From Sporosarcina obsidiansis (GTDB lineage Bacteria > Bacillota > Bacilli > Bacillales_A > Planococcaceae), in the NCBI RefSeq assembly GCF_009651005.1, contig NZ_WHVW01000019.1, positions 1 to 64,000 of the forward strand: a stretch of DNA of 64,000 bases, read 5' to 3'. This document shows positions 1 to 8,728 of this stretch, one piece after another. The notes under the pieces were generated by a model, which saw only the letters and a program-made list of their open reading frames with translations, was not told the DNA's origin and did no database searches. The translations under genes were made by a program, and so were the position numbers. Position 1 is the first letter of the stretch; every line of letters starts with the position of its first letter.

Positions 1-28
1 TGGCGTTTACTCTATTGTAAAAGAAAAT

Positions 29-99
29 AGACTGTAGGAAAACTCCAAATTTCCGGAGTTTGTCTACAGTCTGAAACGCTCAAAATTTTGAGCGTTTTT
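29..99 (+). terminator. Tandem hairpin terminators of an upstream gene
   Basis: Two hairpins follow each other. The first is nested: AGACTGTAG at 29-37 pairs with CTACAGTCT at 64-72, and inside it AAACTCC at 40-46 pairs with GGAGTTT at 55-61. The second, AAACGCTC...GAGCGTTT at 74-97, is followed by a T run, as in an intrinsic terminator. It would end a gene lying to the left of the window and may work in both directions. Confidence 0.6.
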
Positions 100-214
100 G
101 ATATAGTATTTTGCTAGAAAGTGCGAATTGATTGTTCGACAATTGCACCCGTTAGTAATACACAAAGATTTACACAATAATTACACATTATATAAATGAT
201 GCGACAATAAGTAA

Positions 215-499
215 TTATTTTTTGTTTTTTAGCTCTAAAAGTATAGGTGTTATATTTAATAAAATCGATATAATCGTCAAAACCCATAACGCTGTTTCCA
301 TCGTGGGCACTACATCTAATAAAGCAGACCAATCTTCCACCTTTACCCAATCGGACACCATACTGTAATCTGCAACAAGTGTTAGTGCTGTAAATGATAA
401 TCCCATTGCCATTGCCAATTTATAATCTTTGCCTGTTCCATACATATAAAGATTTATACAAGTTGCTATTATTGCGATAACTCCTAATATTAACCACAT
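215..499 (-). CDS. Small hydrophobic membrane protein of unknown function
   Basis: A 94-residue protein, almost entirely membrane segments. Hydrophobic stretches lie near residues 1-16, 28-42 and 68-86, and the C-terminus ends in charged residues (LELKNKK), suggesting three helices. The ATG at 499 is chosen because GGAGGT lies six bases upstream (506-511); a GTG further up overlaps that ribosome site and is unlikely. The protein looks like a small uncharacterised Firmicute membrane protein, but I cannot name a function. It stands alone between repeats and terminators, so no operon partner helps. Confidence 0.7.
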   Translation of the reverse strand: MWLILGVIAIIATCINLYMYGTGKDYKLAMAMGLSFTALTLVADYSMVSDWVKVEDWSALLDVVPTMETALWVLTIISILLNITPILLELKNKK

Positions 500-519
500 A
501 ATTATACCTCCATTCACAC

Positions 520-1030
520 TAAAAATTCTTGTTAGTTAAGACGGAAAGAGATAGTAATTAGTTTCATAACTGCAATAAAATGGTTCGTTTGTTGAATAAC
601 GAATACTCCCAAATTCTTTTAACTTATTTTAGCATAGAGTTCCTTAAATCCTTCGGAAATCTATCTTCCTCTTAAAAGTTGCAACATAATTGGTTATACA
701 ATTCGCAACCACTTTAGCATAGCGATTAACAACACCACATAAATTTATATGGTGTTGTTAGTGTGGACGCGAATTTGAGTGCCGATTATTGCACTAAACC
801 CTTCAAAAGATTGGTATATCAATAAAATAGGGGACACCAATTCGTATGTGAATTGTGTCCCCGATTAGCTTGTTATTTAATGTTTTCTCCCCGTGAACCG
901 AACCCGTTCCCATTTTAGGGATTGTCTTTTTTGAAAATAAAGGAATAGTAGAAAATGAACAATACCCAATTCCTAAATCAGATGATTATAAAGGGCGGTA
1001 AACGATAGCTATACTGCTACAAAACATTTT
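520..1030. other. Intergenic region with two large inverted repeats
   Basis: No intact gene is visible. It holds a dyad at 727-760 (arms TAACAACACC and GGTGTTGTTA) and a second at 830-862 (arms GGGGACACCAATTC and GAATTGTGTCCCC). Neither is followed by a clear T run. They could be terminators, element ends or remnants of a decayed mobile element. A short protein-like open frame follows at 897-1001. Confidence 0.5.
897..1001 (+). pseudogene. Possible C-terminal coding remnant
   Basis: The frame from 897 to the TAA at 999-1001 is open for 34 codons and has a protein-like, polar C-terminal composition ending in ...PIPKSDDYKGR. A stop sits just upstream at 894-896 and there is no start codon or ribosome site, so it cannot be a complete gene. 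It may be the tail of a lost gene, and the inverted repeats just to the left would fit a decayed insertion. The parent family is not recognised. Confidence 0.2.
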
Positions 1031-1032
1031 AT

Positions 1033-1917
1033 TTAAATTGCTGCTTCCTCACGAATACCTAACACATGCTTTAATGACTGCAACTGTGCATCCGGTAAAG
1101 GTAGAATCGGCAAACGTACGCCTCCTACATGAACCCCTCTCAAATTTAATGCCGCTTTAACAGGCGAAGGATTGGGAGCTTTGAACATTTCTTTCATAAT
1201 CGGCAGCAGTTGCCGGTGTTCTTTTGCCGCTGCTTGAAGATTACCGCTCTTGAAGTGATTAATCATAGACTGCATTTCATTGCCAATCACGTGCGCAGAA
1301 ACGGAAACAACTCCAATTCCGCCGATTGCCAGCACAGGAAGCGTTAACCCATCATCTCCACTGTATAAAGAAAAGCTATCAGGTGTGTGTTCGATGATAG
1401 ATGCCATAGCCTCTAAATTTCCGCTCGCTTCTTTGACCGCGACAATATTGGGTACATCAGCTAGCCGTATGATCGTCTCTGCTTCCATGTTCACCGCGCT
1501 GCGTCCTGGAATATTGTAAAGCATGACTGGCAAGGAAGTCGTGTTTGCTATTGTCTTAAAGTGCTGATACATGCCTTCTTGACAAGGTTTATTGTAGTAA
1601 GGAGTGACCAGCATGATCCCGTCGACTCCTGCATCTTCCGCTAGTTTTGTCATTCCTATGGACTCTTTCGTATTGTTCGTTCCTGTTCCGGCGATCACTG
1701 GCACTCTTCCAGCTACCACCTCTACAGTGAACTTGAATAATTCCACCTTTTCTTCGTTTGTCAGGGTAGGGGATTCTCCAGTCGTACCTGAAACAACCAA
1801 CCCATCCGATCCATTTGCGATTAAATGATTAATTAAGTTCCTTGTTGCCTCAAAATCAATTTCTCCTCGTCCGTCAAACGGAGTCACCATAGCAGTTACA
1901 ATTTGTCCAAAATTCAT
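1033..1917 (-). CDS. dapA: 4-hydroxy-tetrahydrodipicolinate synthase
   Basis: DapA condenses pyruvate with aspartate semialdehyde, the first committed step of the diaminopimelate/lysine pathway, which feeds peptidoglycan and spore dipicolinate. The 294-residue length is normal. Family residues are visible: GTTGES (T45, T46), Y108, the catalytic tyrosine Y134 in LYNIPGR and the Schiff-base lysine K162 in VKEASG. The start at 1917 is set by GGAG just upstream; a longer frame to 1986 runs into the riboswitch terminator and is not the gene. It is a single-gene unit, with no other lysine gene beside it, and is preceded by an L box. Confidence 0.96.
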   Translation of the reverse strand: MNFGQIVTAMVTPFDGRGEIDFEATRNLINHLIANGSDGLVVSGTTGESPTLTNEEKVELFKFTVEVVAGRVPVIAGTGTNNTKESIGMTKLAEDAGVDGIMLVTPYYNKPCQEGMYQHFKTIANTTSLPVMLYNIPGRSAVNMEAETIIRLADVPNIVAVKEASGNLEAMASIIEHTPDSFSLYSGDDGLTLPVLAIGGIGVVSVSAHVIGNEMQSMINHFKSGNLQAAAKEHRQLLPIMKEMFKAPNPSPVKAALNLRGVHVGGVRLPILPLPDAQLQSLKHVLGIREEAAI

Positions 1918-1983
1918 CTTTTCTCCACATCCTATCTTTTTATTAAAAAACATAGAGGTGGAGGGCAAGTAAGTCATTGAACG

Positions 1984-2016
1984 CAAAAAGCAGTAACGAG
2001 GGCTCGTTACTGCTTT
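1984..2016 (-). terminator. Riboswitch-controlled terminator before dapA
   Basis: Read on the minus strand, a near-perfect 14-bp stem (AAAGCAGTAACGAG pairing with CTCGTTACTGCTTT) is followed by a run of T. It lies between the lysine aptamer and the dapA start, where the expression platform of a transcriptional L box is expected. Lysine-bound aptamer should allow this hairpin to form and stop transcription. Confidence 0.8.
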
Positions 2017-2041
2017 GAAATAATGAATTATTTCTTTGCAT

Positions 2042-2213
2042 AAGATAGCCCTCCATATAGTCGCCTATATGACAATTCTGCACTTGTTCAGTCCAGAACC
2101 AGCCTAGAGACAATGAGGATCTCTTCAGCTTCGGCAAATTCCCCTTTCCACAATCTTCATCGGATCTCATCATCCTCTGATTGTATACTGATGGTTTTTG
2201 CGCCTCTATCCTT
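2042..2213 (-). promoter_or_regulatory. Lysine riboswitch (L box)
   Basis: On the minus strand the closing stem is AAGGATAG (2206-2213) with CTATCTT (2042-2048). The conserved AGAGGCGC block follows the 5' arm. Further on are GCCGAAG and GGACTG blocks and the typical TGTCATA...ACTATATGGAGGG element next to the 3' arm. These match the order of conserved segments in the lysine riboswitch of B. subtilis lysC. Together with the terminator at 1984-2016 it should shut off dapA when lysine is abundant. Confidence 0.88.
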
Positions 2214-2609
2214 ACTTCGGAATTTTCGAAATAAGTGAATGTTTAATTACTCCTACCTTACACGTTATCTGAAAGAAAAGCAATCATAAGATACAAAAAG
2301 AAATTAGAAGTATATATTCAACGAAAGATATACTAAGACAAGCAATGAGAGCTGCTTTTAATAGGAGCTCGTGAATGGATTTAATATCATTCACGATATC
2401 TCATTTTTTAGATGGATCACGCTTCCTCTGTTTCCACCAATTGAAGTACAATCAATTTCATTTCCTTGATCTTTGAATCCATGACTTTTTACGCATGTAA
2501 TAGAAAAAGGTTTTATGGAATAACTATTTTAAAATCGTATCACAATGTGTATTACAAAAGTCAAAGTGTAGATAATGCCTTTTAAAATGAAAATTAGGAG
2601 TGGTTTTTT
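2214..2609. other. Intergenic region between the dapA leader and the HAD gene
   Basis: This must contain the minus-strand promoter of the dapA leader and the plus-strand promoter of the HAD gene, but I see no clear -35/-10 pair for either. A short dyad, GTGAATG...CATTCAC at 2371-2394, lies in the middle. No coding sequence is apparent. Confidence 0.4.
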
Positions 2610-3134
2610 ATGAAAAAAGCAGTATTTCTCGATCGGGATGGTGTCATTAATGAAGTCTTGACTGACCGAGTGAAGTTTGTAAATCGTCCTGATCAGCTAT
2701 ATTTTTTGCCTGATGTGGCGGAAGCGATTCATCAGCTAAATAAAGTATTCGATCATGTGTTTGTCGTCACCAATCAAGGAGGCGTAGGGTTAGGTTTTAT
2801 GAAAGAAACGCAATTACAACGGATACATGACCACATGATGGACGAGCTTAAGAAAGAAAGGGCAGTGATTGAAGAAGTTGCCTACTGTCCGCATAAACCA
2901 AAAGCAGGTTGCAAATGTAGGAAACCGAACAGCAAGCTAATTGAAGATCTAGCGGGAAAATATAAGGTAGAACTTTCCTCTTCGTACATGGTGGGGGATA
3001 CCGACACGGATATTATCGCTGGAAAAAAAGCAGGAACAAAAACAGTATTTATTGGGGAAAATGATCCACTTGCAGACGCTGTGTTTCCTGATTTACTTAG
3101 TGCAGCAGAATGGATTATTGAAGATTCGAAATAA
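2610..3134 (+). CDS. HAD-IIIA family phosphatase, GmhB-like
   Basis: A 174-residue haloacid dehalogenase-type phosphatase. The nucleophile motif FLDRDGVIN (D8, D10) is near the N-terminus, VVTNQGG is motif II, and GDTDTD near the C-terminus binds magnesium. The segment CPHKPKAGCKCRKP near residues 93-106 matches the zinc loop of GmhB, the heptose-bisphosphate phosphatase. Length and motif order fit that family. The true substrate in a Gram-positive is uncertain, since no heptose genes are nearby. AGGAG precedes the ATG. It is a single gene closed by a strong terminator. Confidence 0.88.
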   Translation: MKKAVFLDRDGVINEVLTDRVKFVNRPDQLYFLPDVAEAIHQLNKVFDHVFVVTNQGGVGLGFMKETQLQRIHDHMMDELKKERAVIEEVAYCPHKPKAGCKCRKPNSKLIEDLAGKYKVELSSSYMVGDTDTDIIAGKKAGTKTVFIGENDPLADAVFPDLLSAAEWIIEDSK

Positions 3135-3179
3135 AAAAGGACCTTGCTCTCCAGAATCTTATGGGGGGAGGTCCTTTTT
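3134..3179 (+). terminator. Intrinsic terminator of the HAD gene
   Basis: AAAAAGGACCT pairs with AGGTCCTTTTT across a loop of about 20 bases, ending in a T run directly after the stop codon. The symmetric A and T runs make it potentially bidirectional. Confidence 0.85.
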
Positions 3180-3486
3180 GAAATTGGAATTTTTAAGTTA
3201 ATGGGTTTATTGTAGTCTTTTCTGTTGCATATAAATCTAAAATAAGTATGTAAGTGTTTAGAGTTTCATTGAAAATAGCAATTATCATTAAATATTGAGA
3301 CTAAGAAAAATAGAAGCGAAAAATAGTCGGTCAACTGCTGCCTCCATAATAGAGTCATCGCTCGGCGGATTGTGTTTTGAAATTACGATATACTCCTTCT
3401 TCAAAGATTGTAAATACGAAACTTTTTCTGGAAACTAAGCGTATAGGTAAGTAGACAAAAGCTTGATATCAGGGGGAGGGAGTAGA
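3180..3486. other. Intergenic region, no gene seen
   Basis: AT-rich sequence without a convincing open frame or RNA. It should hold the promoter of the LURP-one-related gene; I see no consensus promoter I would defend. Confidence 0.4.
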
Positions 3487-3978
3487 ATGAAACAACTGTA
3501 TATTAAACAAAAAGTATTCAGTATGAGCGGGAAGTTTACAGTGAAAGATCAGGACGAGAAGGACGTCTATTATGTAGAAGGAAGTTTGATGAAGATCCCC
3601 AAGACGTATTCGATTATGAATCCGGAAATGAAAGATGTGGCACTGATTACGAAAAAGACATTCAGTTTCTTACCGACCTTTTTTGTGGAGGTAGATGGTC
3701 AAGAAATGGTAACAATTAAGAAGGAATTTACTTTTTTAAAAGCACGTTACGCAATTGATGCGGTGGGGATCGAAGTTCGGGGTAATTGGTGGGATATGAA
3801 TTTTGAAGTTATACAAAATGGAGAAGTCATTGGGGCTGTTGATAAGCACTGGTTTACGTGGGGGGATAGCTACCAGGTTCAAATTGTGAAGGAAGAAATG
3901 GAAACTCTCCTCGTTGCACTCGTTGTTGCTATTGATTGTGCTAAGGCGGACCAGGCAGCGGCGGCTTCTTCTGTGTGA
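3487..3978 (+). CDS. LURP-one-related (YxjI/tubby-like) protein
   Basis: A 163-residue protein with the alternating strand pattern of LURP-one-related/YxjI proteins, which fold like the tubby C-terminal domain: IKQKVFSMSGKFTVKD at the start, a central FSFLPTFFVEVDG, and GNWWDMNFEVIQNGEVIGAV followed by WGDSYQV near the end. The family has been linked to membrane lipid binding but has no established enzymatic role. The ATG at 3487 is preceded by GGGGGAGGGAG; an upstream start would overlap this site. The C-terminus ends in an alanine-rich tail. It stands alone, upstream of the CRISPR leader. Confidence 0.8.
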   Translation: MKQLYIKQKVFSMSGKFTVKDQDEKDVYYVEGSLMKIPKTYSIMNPEMKDVALITKKTFSFLPTFFVEVDGQEMVTIKKEFTFLKARYAIDAVGIEVRGNWWDMNFEVIQNGEVIGAVDKHWFTWGDSYQVQIVKEEMETLLVALVVAIDCAKADQAAAASSV

Positions 3979-4289
3979 AGGCCTTTATTTTCGGTAAGAT
4001 ATTCATTTTCTTAAGACATACCTAGTTTCGTAAATGTTAGTGGGTAACCTATATTATCAAAAACTACATTTATCTAATGGGCTTTTATAATGAGGTAAAT
4101 TGGTTAATAAGAAAATCTGGATGGAGAACGGGCCGTGAGAAGAAATAGCGTAAAGTGTTACGGTGGTAAATGTATTAGAGGGCATTAAAAAAGTCTCATT
4201 ATAAGTTTTGTTTATAAAGATTTTCACGTCTAAAGTTATTCAGAATATTTCGTTGTCATATTTTGTTGTGGTATATTGAATAGAGGCGC
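3979..4289. other. Intergenic region before CRISPR leader 1
   Basis: AT-rich, with no open frame of note and no clear terminator behind the LURP-one-related gene. The leader dyad begins at its right edge. Confidence 0.4.
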
Positions 4290-4450
4290 TATGTGCGAAC
4301 CTTAAGTGAACATGAAAACTCTGGGAGGTTCGCGCATAATAGCTTAATTAATTTGCATTAAATGGTTTAAAATGAAGCCGAGTATTGTTGTTTATATTTC
4401 TGTCCACTAGATATTGTGGAATGAGATCTAACCACGCACAATATTTCGCA
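4290..4450 (+). promoter_or_regulatory. CRISPR leader 1
   Basis: A dyad with arms TATGTGCGAACCT (4290-4302) and AGGTTCGCGCATA (4326-4338) encloses a loop containing TTAAGTGAACATGAAAA. Nearly the same element sits before array 2 (from 13489), at almost the same distance from the first repeat: 159 bases here and 158 there, measured from the shared TGTGCGAACC. The rest of the leader is AT-rich and less conserved. Position and conservation identify it as the integration and transcription leader of the type I-C array. Confidence 0.8.
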
Positions 4451-5294
4451 GTCGCTCCCTTTATTGGGAGTGTGGATTGAAATTTTCTGCTAAACTGTTA
4501 GTAGAAAGGTAGGTGATAGTCGCTCCCTTTATTGGGAGTGTGGATTGAAATCACTTCCGTTAGATCGGTTGGACAACTTTATTAGTCGCTCCCTTTATTG
4601 GGAGTGTGGATTGAAATTTTGATCCGTTGGATGGTGGAAACGCAAAAGCGTGTCGCTCCCTTTATTGGGAGTGTGGATTGAAATGCTTCACGTTGTTGCA
4701 TCTTGTAGAGTTCCCAGGCGTCGCTCCCTTTATTGGGAGTGTGGATTGAAATCGGGGTGGTTGAATGTGATACAAATACAACGTCGGATGGTCGCTCCCT
4801 TTATTGGGAGTGTGGATTGAAATCGATATACTTCCACTTCCGTTAGATCGGTTGGAGTCGCTCCCTTTATTGGGAGTGTGGATTGAAATACGTTGCTCCA
4901 ACTCTTTAATACCAAAGCTTAGGTGTCGCTCCCTTTATTGGGAGTGTGGATTGAAATCTTCAAAACTTCCTCTTTAATTGATTGAATAAAAGTCGCTCCC
5001 TTTATTGGGAGTGTGGATTGAAATCATGTCGTGCGATAATCGGCAATGCATTTTTGTGTCGCTCCCTTTATTGGGAGTGTGGATTGAAATCTTATAGCGT
5101 TCACAGAATCAAACAATTCGTCGATCGTCGCTCCCTTTATTGGGAGTGTGGATTGAAATGGGGGATGGCTATCAGCTGTCCTTTTATTTTTGGTCGCTCC
5201 CTTTATTGGGAGTGTGGATTGAAATTCCACGAGCTTGCCTCCGTAAGTTTCTACCTTGCCCGTCGTTCCCTTTATTGGGAGCGTGAAACGAAAT
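4451..5294 (+). CRISPR. Type I-C CRISPR array 1, 13 repeats and 12 spacers
   Basis: Thirteen 33-bp repeats start at 4451, 4519, 4585, 4652, 4720, 4791, 4857, 4925, 4992, 5058, 5127, 5193 and 5262. The repeat begins GTCGCTCCCTTTATTGGGAG and ends TGTGGATTGAAAT. Positions 4-9 and 16-21 form a 6-bp stem with a G-U pair at its base. Spacers are 33-38 bp. The last repeat (5262-5294) is degenerate at its 3' part, placing the leader end on the left and transcription on the plus strand. Spacers 2 and 6 overlap in target sequence, and spacer 9 is nearly identical to spacer 6 of array 2. Confidence 0.98.
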
Positions 5295-5323
5295 TAAGTA
5301 TACAAAAATGAAGCTCTTTAAGG

Positions 5324-5361
5324 AGAAAGACCTCTGTATATAAAAATGCAGGGGTCTTTCT
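5324..5361 (+). terminator. Hairpin behind array 1
   Basis: AGAAAGACC at 5324-5332 pairs with GGTCTTTCT at 5353-5361 across a loop of about 20 bases. It follows the degenerate last repeat and could end the array 1 precursor transcript, although the downstream sequence is only moderately T-rich. Confidence 0.55.
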
Positions 5362-5610
5362 GTTGGAGAATATTAAGTAATTTTGTCTTTTCCTATTTTG
5401 ATATTATATTAATAAGAACTATTTACATGAAAAATTTTCTTGTTTTAAAATATTTAGTGGATAAACTGTAAAACGGTATGAAAGAGAATAAATGTTTTTA
5501 TTGGTTTTACTCAACCAAATTTTAAATAATCTTCTATTTTTAATATTGATATGATACATTAGTAATATATTTTCTTGAAAGTTAAGTCATCCTAACTATG
5601 GAAGGACGCG
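5362..5610 (+). promoter_or_regulatory. Region upstream of cas3, probable cas promoter
   Basis: AT-rich. The best promoter candidate is an extended -10, TG-A-TATGAT at 5547-5555, without a good -35. A palindrome TTGGTT...AACCAA at 5501-5518 lies about 30 bases upstream of it and could be an operator, but no regulator is known. GAAGGA at 5601 is the ribosome site of cas3. Confidence 0.4.
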
Positions 5611-7989
5611 ATGCTATTGCTGATAGCACATATCCGGCAAAGTGATTTTGTTGAACAATCCGTTCAGGAACATCTAGAAGAGGTTGCAAAACTTGCTCGT
5701 TCTTATGGAGATTCAGTTGGGTTAGGAGCCCATGCGGAATTGTCAGGATTATTACATGATATGGGCAAGTTTACAGTTCACTTTACTACCTATCTTAAGG
5801 ACGCGGTGCTTGAAAATATAATTGCTGGAGATAAAATCGATCATTCTACAGCAGGAGCAAAGTACTTATTTGAACAATATGGTGGCCAAGATCCTATCCA
5901 AGATTACGTGATCGAGACAGTAGGAATGGTTGTTTTGTCTCATCATTCGGGTATGCAAAATTTTGTTCAACCAGATTTAAAACCTTCAGATTATGTGAGA
6001 CGTGTGACGAATGAACAACTTCCCTACTTTGAAGAAGTAGTGTTTAATTTTGAAAGTATCACTGGAAATGTTGAAAAAGTGGAACGTCTTTTAGCCGAAG
6101 CAAAAGAAGAGATGAAGAAGTTTATTCAACTGGTAAAACCGCTTGGACATGCAAACATCTATTTAACGCTTATGCAAAAATTAGTCTTTAGTTGCCTCGT
6201 TGATGCAGATAGGACAAATACTAGGTGCTTCGAAGAAAACAGTAGTGTTCCAGATGAAAATAATGAGGCTGTATTTGAAGAAGGCTACCGTCACTTGATG
6301 GAGAAAGTGACAGATTGGCAGAAAAACAGAAAAGGTATTAATGCATTGCGTAATGATATGTCGGAAAGTTGTGATAAAAGGGCTGATTTACCATCTGCTA
6401 TTTATACACTTACGATTCCGACGGGCGGTGGAAAGACATACGCCTCTCTTCGATATGCATTGAAGCATGCGAAAAAGTACAACAAGTCCCGGATTATCTA
6501 CGTGGTTCCTTATACGACGATTCTTGAACAAAATGCAAAAGAAGTGAGAGAAATAATAAAGCAACCTGAGGCTGTACTCGAGCATCATGGCAATGTGATA
6601 GATGATGAAGGGTTAGACAATGGGACGGACTATTATGATACCCCATACCATAAGAATATGCAGCTTGGTCGGGATAATTGGGATTACCCTATTATCTTCA
6701 CTACAATGGTACAGTTTCTCGATGCATTTTATCAAAAGGGGACGAGGAAAAGCCGTCGTCTTCATAATATGACGGATGCCATTATTGTGTTTGATGAAGT
6801 GCAATCTGTGCCTTATCAACATCGAGAATTATTTCATTCGGCAGTCAATTTTCTTCATGCGATCGGCAGGAGCAGTATCATACTTTGTACCGCCACACAG
6901 CCTGCCAATCATGCCGCGATCAAACAAATAGAAGTTCCGGTTCTTTTGGCAAAGGAACCAGAGATGATACCACATCTTGATGACGTGGTGGATGCGTTTA
7001 AACGTGTAAATATTACTTCGAAAGTGGATCTTGAAGGCTGGGATGCTAAACAAATAGCGAACTTTACTGAAACACTTTTAGAAGATCGAGATTCGGTTTT
7101 AATCATCTTGAACACAAAGTCCGCTGTAAAGAAACTGTATCAAGAGCTGGAGATACTTCAAGACACCTATATAGCACATTTGAGTACGTCCATGTGTCCT
7201 ATGCATCGTAAAGTAGAACTTGAAAAAATCAAGGGGAAGTTAGGGAAAGAAAAAGTGGTTTGTGTTAGTACGCAGTTAATTGAAGCGGGAGTAGACATTT
7301 CATTTGAGTCGGTTATTCGGTCTCTTGCAGGATTAGACTCGATAGCGCAGGCAGCAGGTAGATGTAATCGCCATGCGGAGAGGGAACTAGGGGATGTTTA
7401 TGTTATTCGAGCAAAAGACGAAAATTTATCCAAACTTCCAGAAATCCGTATTGGTGCTGAAGTCACGGATCACTATATCTTAACCAATCCTGAATTGGCA
7501 GAGCGTTTACTTCATCCGAAGACGATTGAAACCTATTTCACTCACTTCCTGGCGCAAGCTAAACGTGAAATTCCAATAGCCCCTGCAGGACTGGATTATG
7601 ATTTATTAACTTTGTTGAGAGGTTCACTTGCAAGGAAACAGCCGAAGAAAACCAAGTCTTCAGGAATGTTTAAAACAATTGAAAAGCATTTTGAAGCGAT
7701 TCATTCTCCTACGACAGCTGTTTTAGTACCGTATGAAAAGGAGGGGGAAGAGATCATCGCTAGTTTAAACGAACAGATCCATGATTTTACTCTATTCAAT
7801 AAACTAATCAAGAAAGCACAGCAATATAGCGTGAACCTTTACTCGCATGAATTGCGAATATTAAGCAATGAAGGATTAATAGAATCTCTGCACGATGACT
7901 CAATTTATTGTTTAAAAGAGAAAGCTTACGATCTAAAATACGGGGTGACTTTGGAAGGCAAGGCGGAGTTAGAGGCACAAATTTTTTAA
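5611..7989 (+). CDS. cas3: CRISPR-associated nuclease/helicase Cas3
   Basis: The 792-residue effector that is recruited to Cascade-bound DNA, unwinds it and degrades it. The N-terminal HD nuclease shows H21, H49-D50 (LLHDMGKF), H78 and H111-H112. The superfamily 2 helicase follows: Walker A TGGGKT at 271-276, DEVQ at 395-398 in place of DEAH, TAT near 427, STQLIEAGVD near 553 and QAAGRCNR near 580. HD and helicase are fused, as is normal for I-C. GAAGGA lies five bases before the ATG. It is the first gene of the cas operon, 13 bases from cas5c. Confidence 0.97.
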   Translation: MLLLIAHIRQSDFVEQSVQEHLEEVAKLARSYGDSVGLGAHAELSGLLHDMGKFTVHFTTYLKDAVLENIIAGDKIDHSTAGAKYLFEQYGGQDPIQDYVIETVGMVVLSHHSGMQNFVQPDLKPSDYVRRVTNEQLPYFEEVVFNFESITGNVEKVERLLAEAKEEMKKFIQLVKPLGHANIYLTLMQKLVFSCLVDADRTNTRCFEENSSVPDENNEAVFEEGYRHLMEKVTDWQKNRKGINALRNDMSESCDKRADLPSAIYTLTIPTGGGKTYASLRYALKHAKKYNKSRIIYVVPYTTILEQNAKEVREIIKQPEAVLEHHGNVIDDEGLDNGTDYYDTPYHKNMQLGRDNWDYPIIFTTMVQFLDAFYQKGTRKSRRLHNMTDAIIVFDEVQSVPYQHRELFHSAVNFLHAIGRSSIILCTATQPANHAAIKQIEVPVLLAKEPEMIPHLDDVVDAFKRVNITSKVDLEGWDAKQIANFTETLLEDRDSVLIILNTKSAVKKLYQELEILQDTYIAHLSTSMCPMHRKVELEKIKGKLGKEKVVCVSTQLIEAGVDISFESVIRSLAGLDSIAQAAGRCNRHAERELGDVYVIRAKDENLSKLPEIRIGAEVTDHYILTNPELAERLLHPKTIETYFTHFLAQAKREIPIAPAGLDYDLLTLLRGSLARKQPKKTKSSGMFKTIEKHFEAIHSPTTAVLVPYEKEGEEIIASLNEQIHDFTLFNKLIKKAQQYSVNLYSHELRILSNEGLIESLHDDSIYCLKEKAYDLKYGVTLEGKAELEAQIF

Positions 7990-8002
7990 GGAGGTGAATG
8001 AC

Positions 8003-8728
8003 ATGAGAAATCAAATCGAATTTATCGTTCATGGGAAATATGGACTTTTCACAGATCCAGTTACGCGGATAGGTGGAGAAAAGTTTACGTATCAAATTCC
8101 TACCTATCAAGCATTGAAAGGAATTACGGAATCGATTTACTGGAAACCTACAATTACTTGGTATATCGATGAAGTACGAGTCATGAATCCGATCCAGACA
8201 GAAGTAAAAGCAATGCGTCCCACTAAGTATCAAAGTGAAGAAAATGATTTGATGTATTACACCTATTTGCGTAACCCGGTTTATCAAGTTCGTGCACATT
8301 TTGAATTTAACGAAAATAGACCAGATTTAGCGTACGACCGTAATGAAAATAAGCATCATAATATTGCCAAACGTTCTGTCGAGAGAGGTGGCAGACGAGA
8401 TATTTATTTAGGCACAAGAGAATGTCAAGGATATGTGGAAGCTTGTACGTTCGGTGAAGGTGAAGGATTTTATGATCAGTATGGTGAAATCAGTTTTGGA
8501 CAAATGTTCCATGGATTTACTTATCCTGATGAAGGGGATGGAAAGTCATTTCAAGCGCGATTATGTGTACCTGTGATGAAAGACGGTATCATTCAATTCA
8601 CACGTCCTGAAGAGTGTGAAATTATTCGGACAATCCATGAAGAACCAATGAAATCTTTCGAGAAAGGAAAAAACTTTACTTCGGTAGATGAAGAGTACGA
8701 GATGATCTTTGAGGAGGTGGACAAATGA
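8003..8728 (+). CDS. cas5c: CRISPR pre-crRNA endonuclease Cas5c
   Basis: In type I-C, Cas5c replaces Cas6: it cuts the precursor at the 3' base of the repeat hairpin and stays bound to the 5' handle of the crRNA. The protein has 241 residues. Tyr46, Lys117 and His118 fall at the positions of the catalytic triad known for the B. halodurans enzyme (Y46, K116, H117). The ATG at 8003 is eight bases after AAGGAGG; an upstream GTG overlaps that ribosome site. Its stop overlaps the cas8c start by four bases. Confidence 0.96.
   Translation: MRNQIEFIVHGKYGLFTDPVTRIGGEKFTYQIPTYQALKGITESIYWKPTITWYIDEVRVMNPIQTEVKAMRPTKYQSEENDLMYYTYLRNPVYQVRAHFEFNENRPDLAYDRNENKHHNIAKRSVERGGRRDIYLGTRECQGYVEACTFGEGEGFYDQYGEISFGQMFHGFTYPDEGDGKSFQARLCVPVMKDGIIQFTRPEECEIIRTIHEEPMKSFEKGKNFTSVDEEYEMIFEEVDK

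Noticed and set aside
5160-5192. Array 1 spacer 11 resembles part of the LURP-one-related gene near 3858 (GGGGGAT.GCTA.CAG), suggesting self-targeting
   Set aside because: Similarity stops after about 15 bases with two mismatches, and the rest does not match. Too weak for targeting, and likely by chance.
4662-5311. Several open frames on both strands across array 1, with repeated peptide motifs such as FQSTLPIKGAT and SLYWECGLK
   Set aside because: They are translations of the 33-bp CRISPR repeat, whose period keeps frames open. No ribosome sites.
7994-8002. GTG at 7994 as start of cas5c
   Set aside because: It lies inside the ribosome site AAGGAGGTG; the ATG at 8003 is at the proper distance and puts the catalytic Tyr at position 46.
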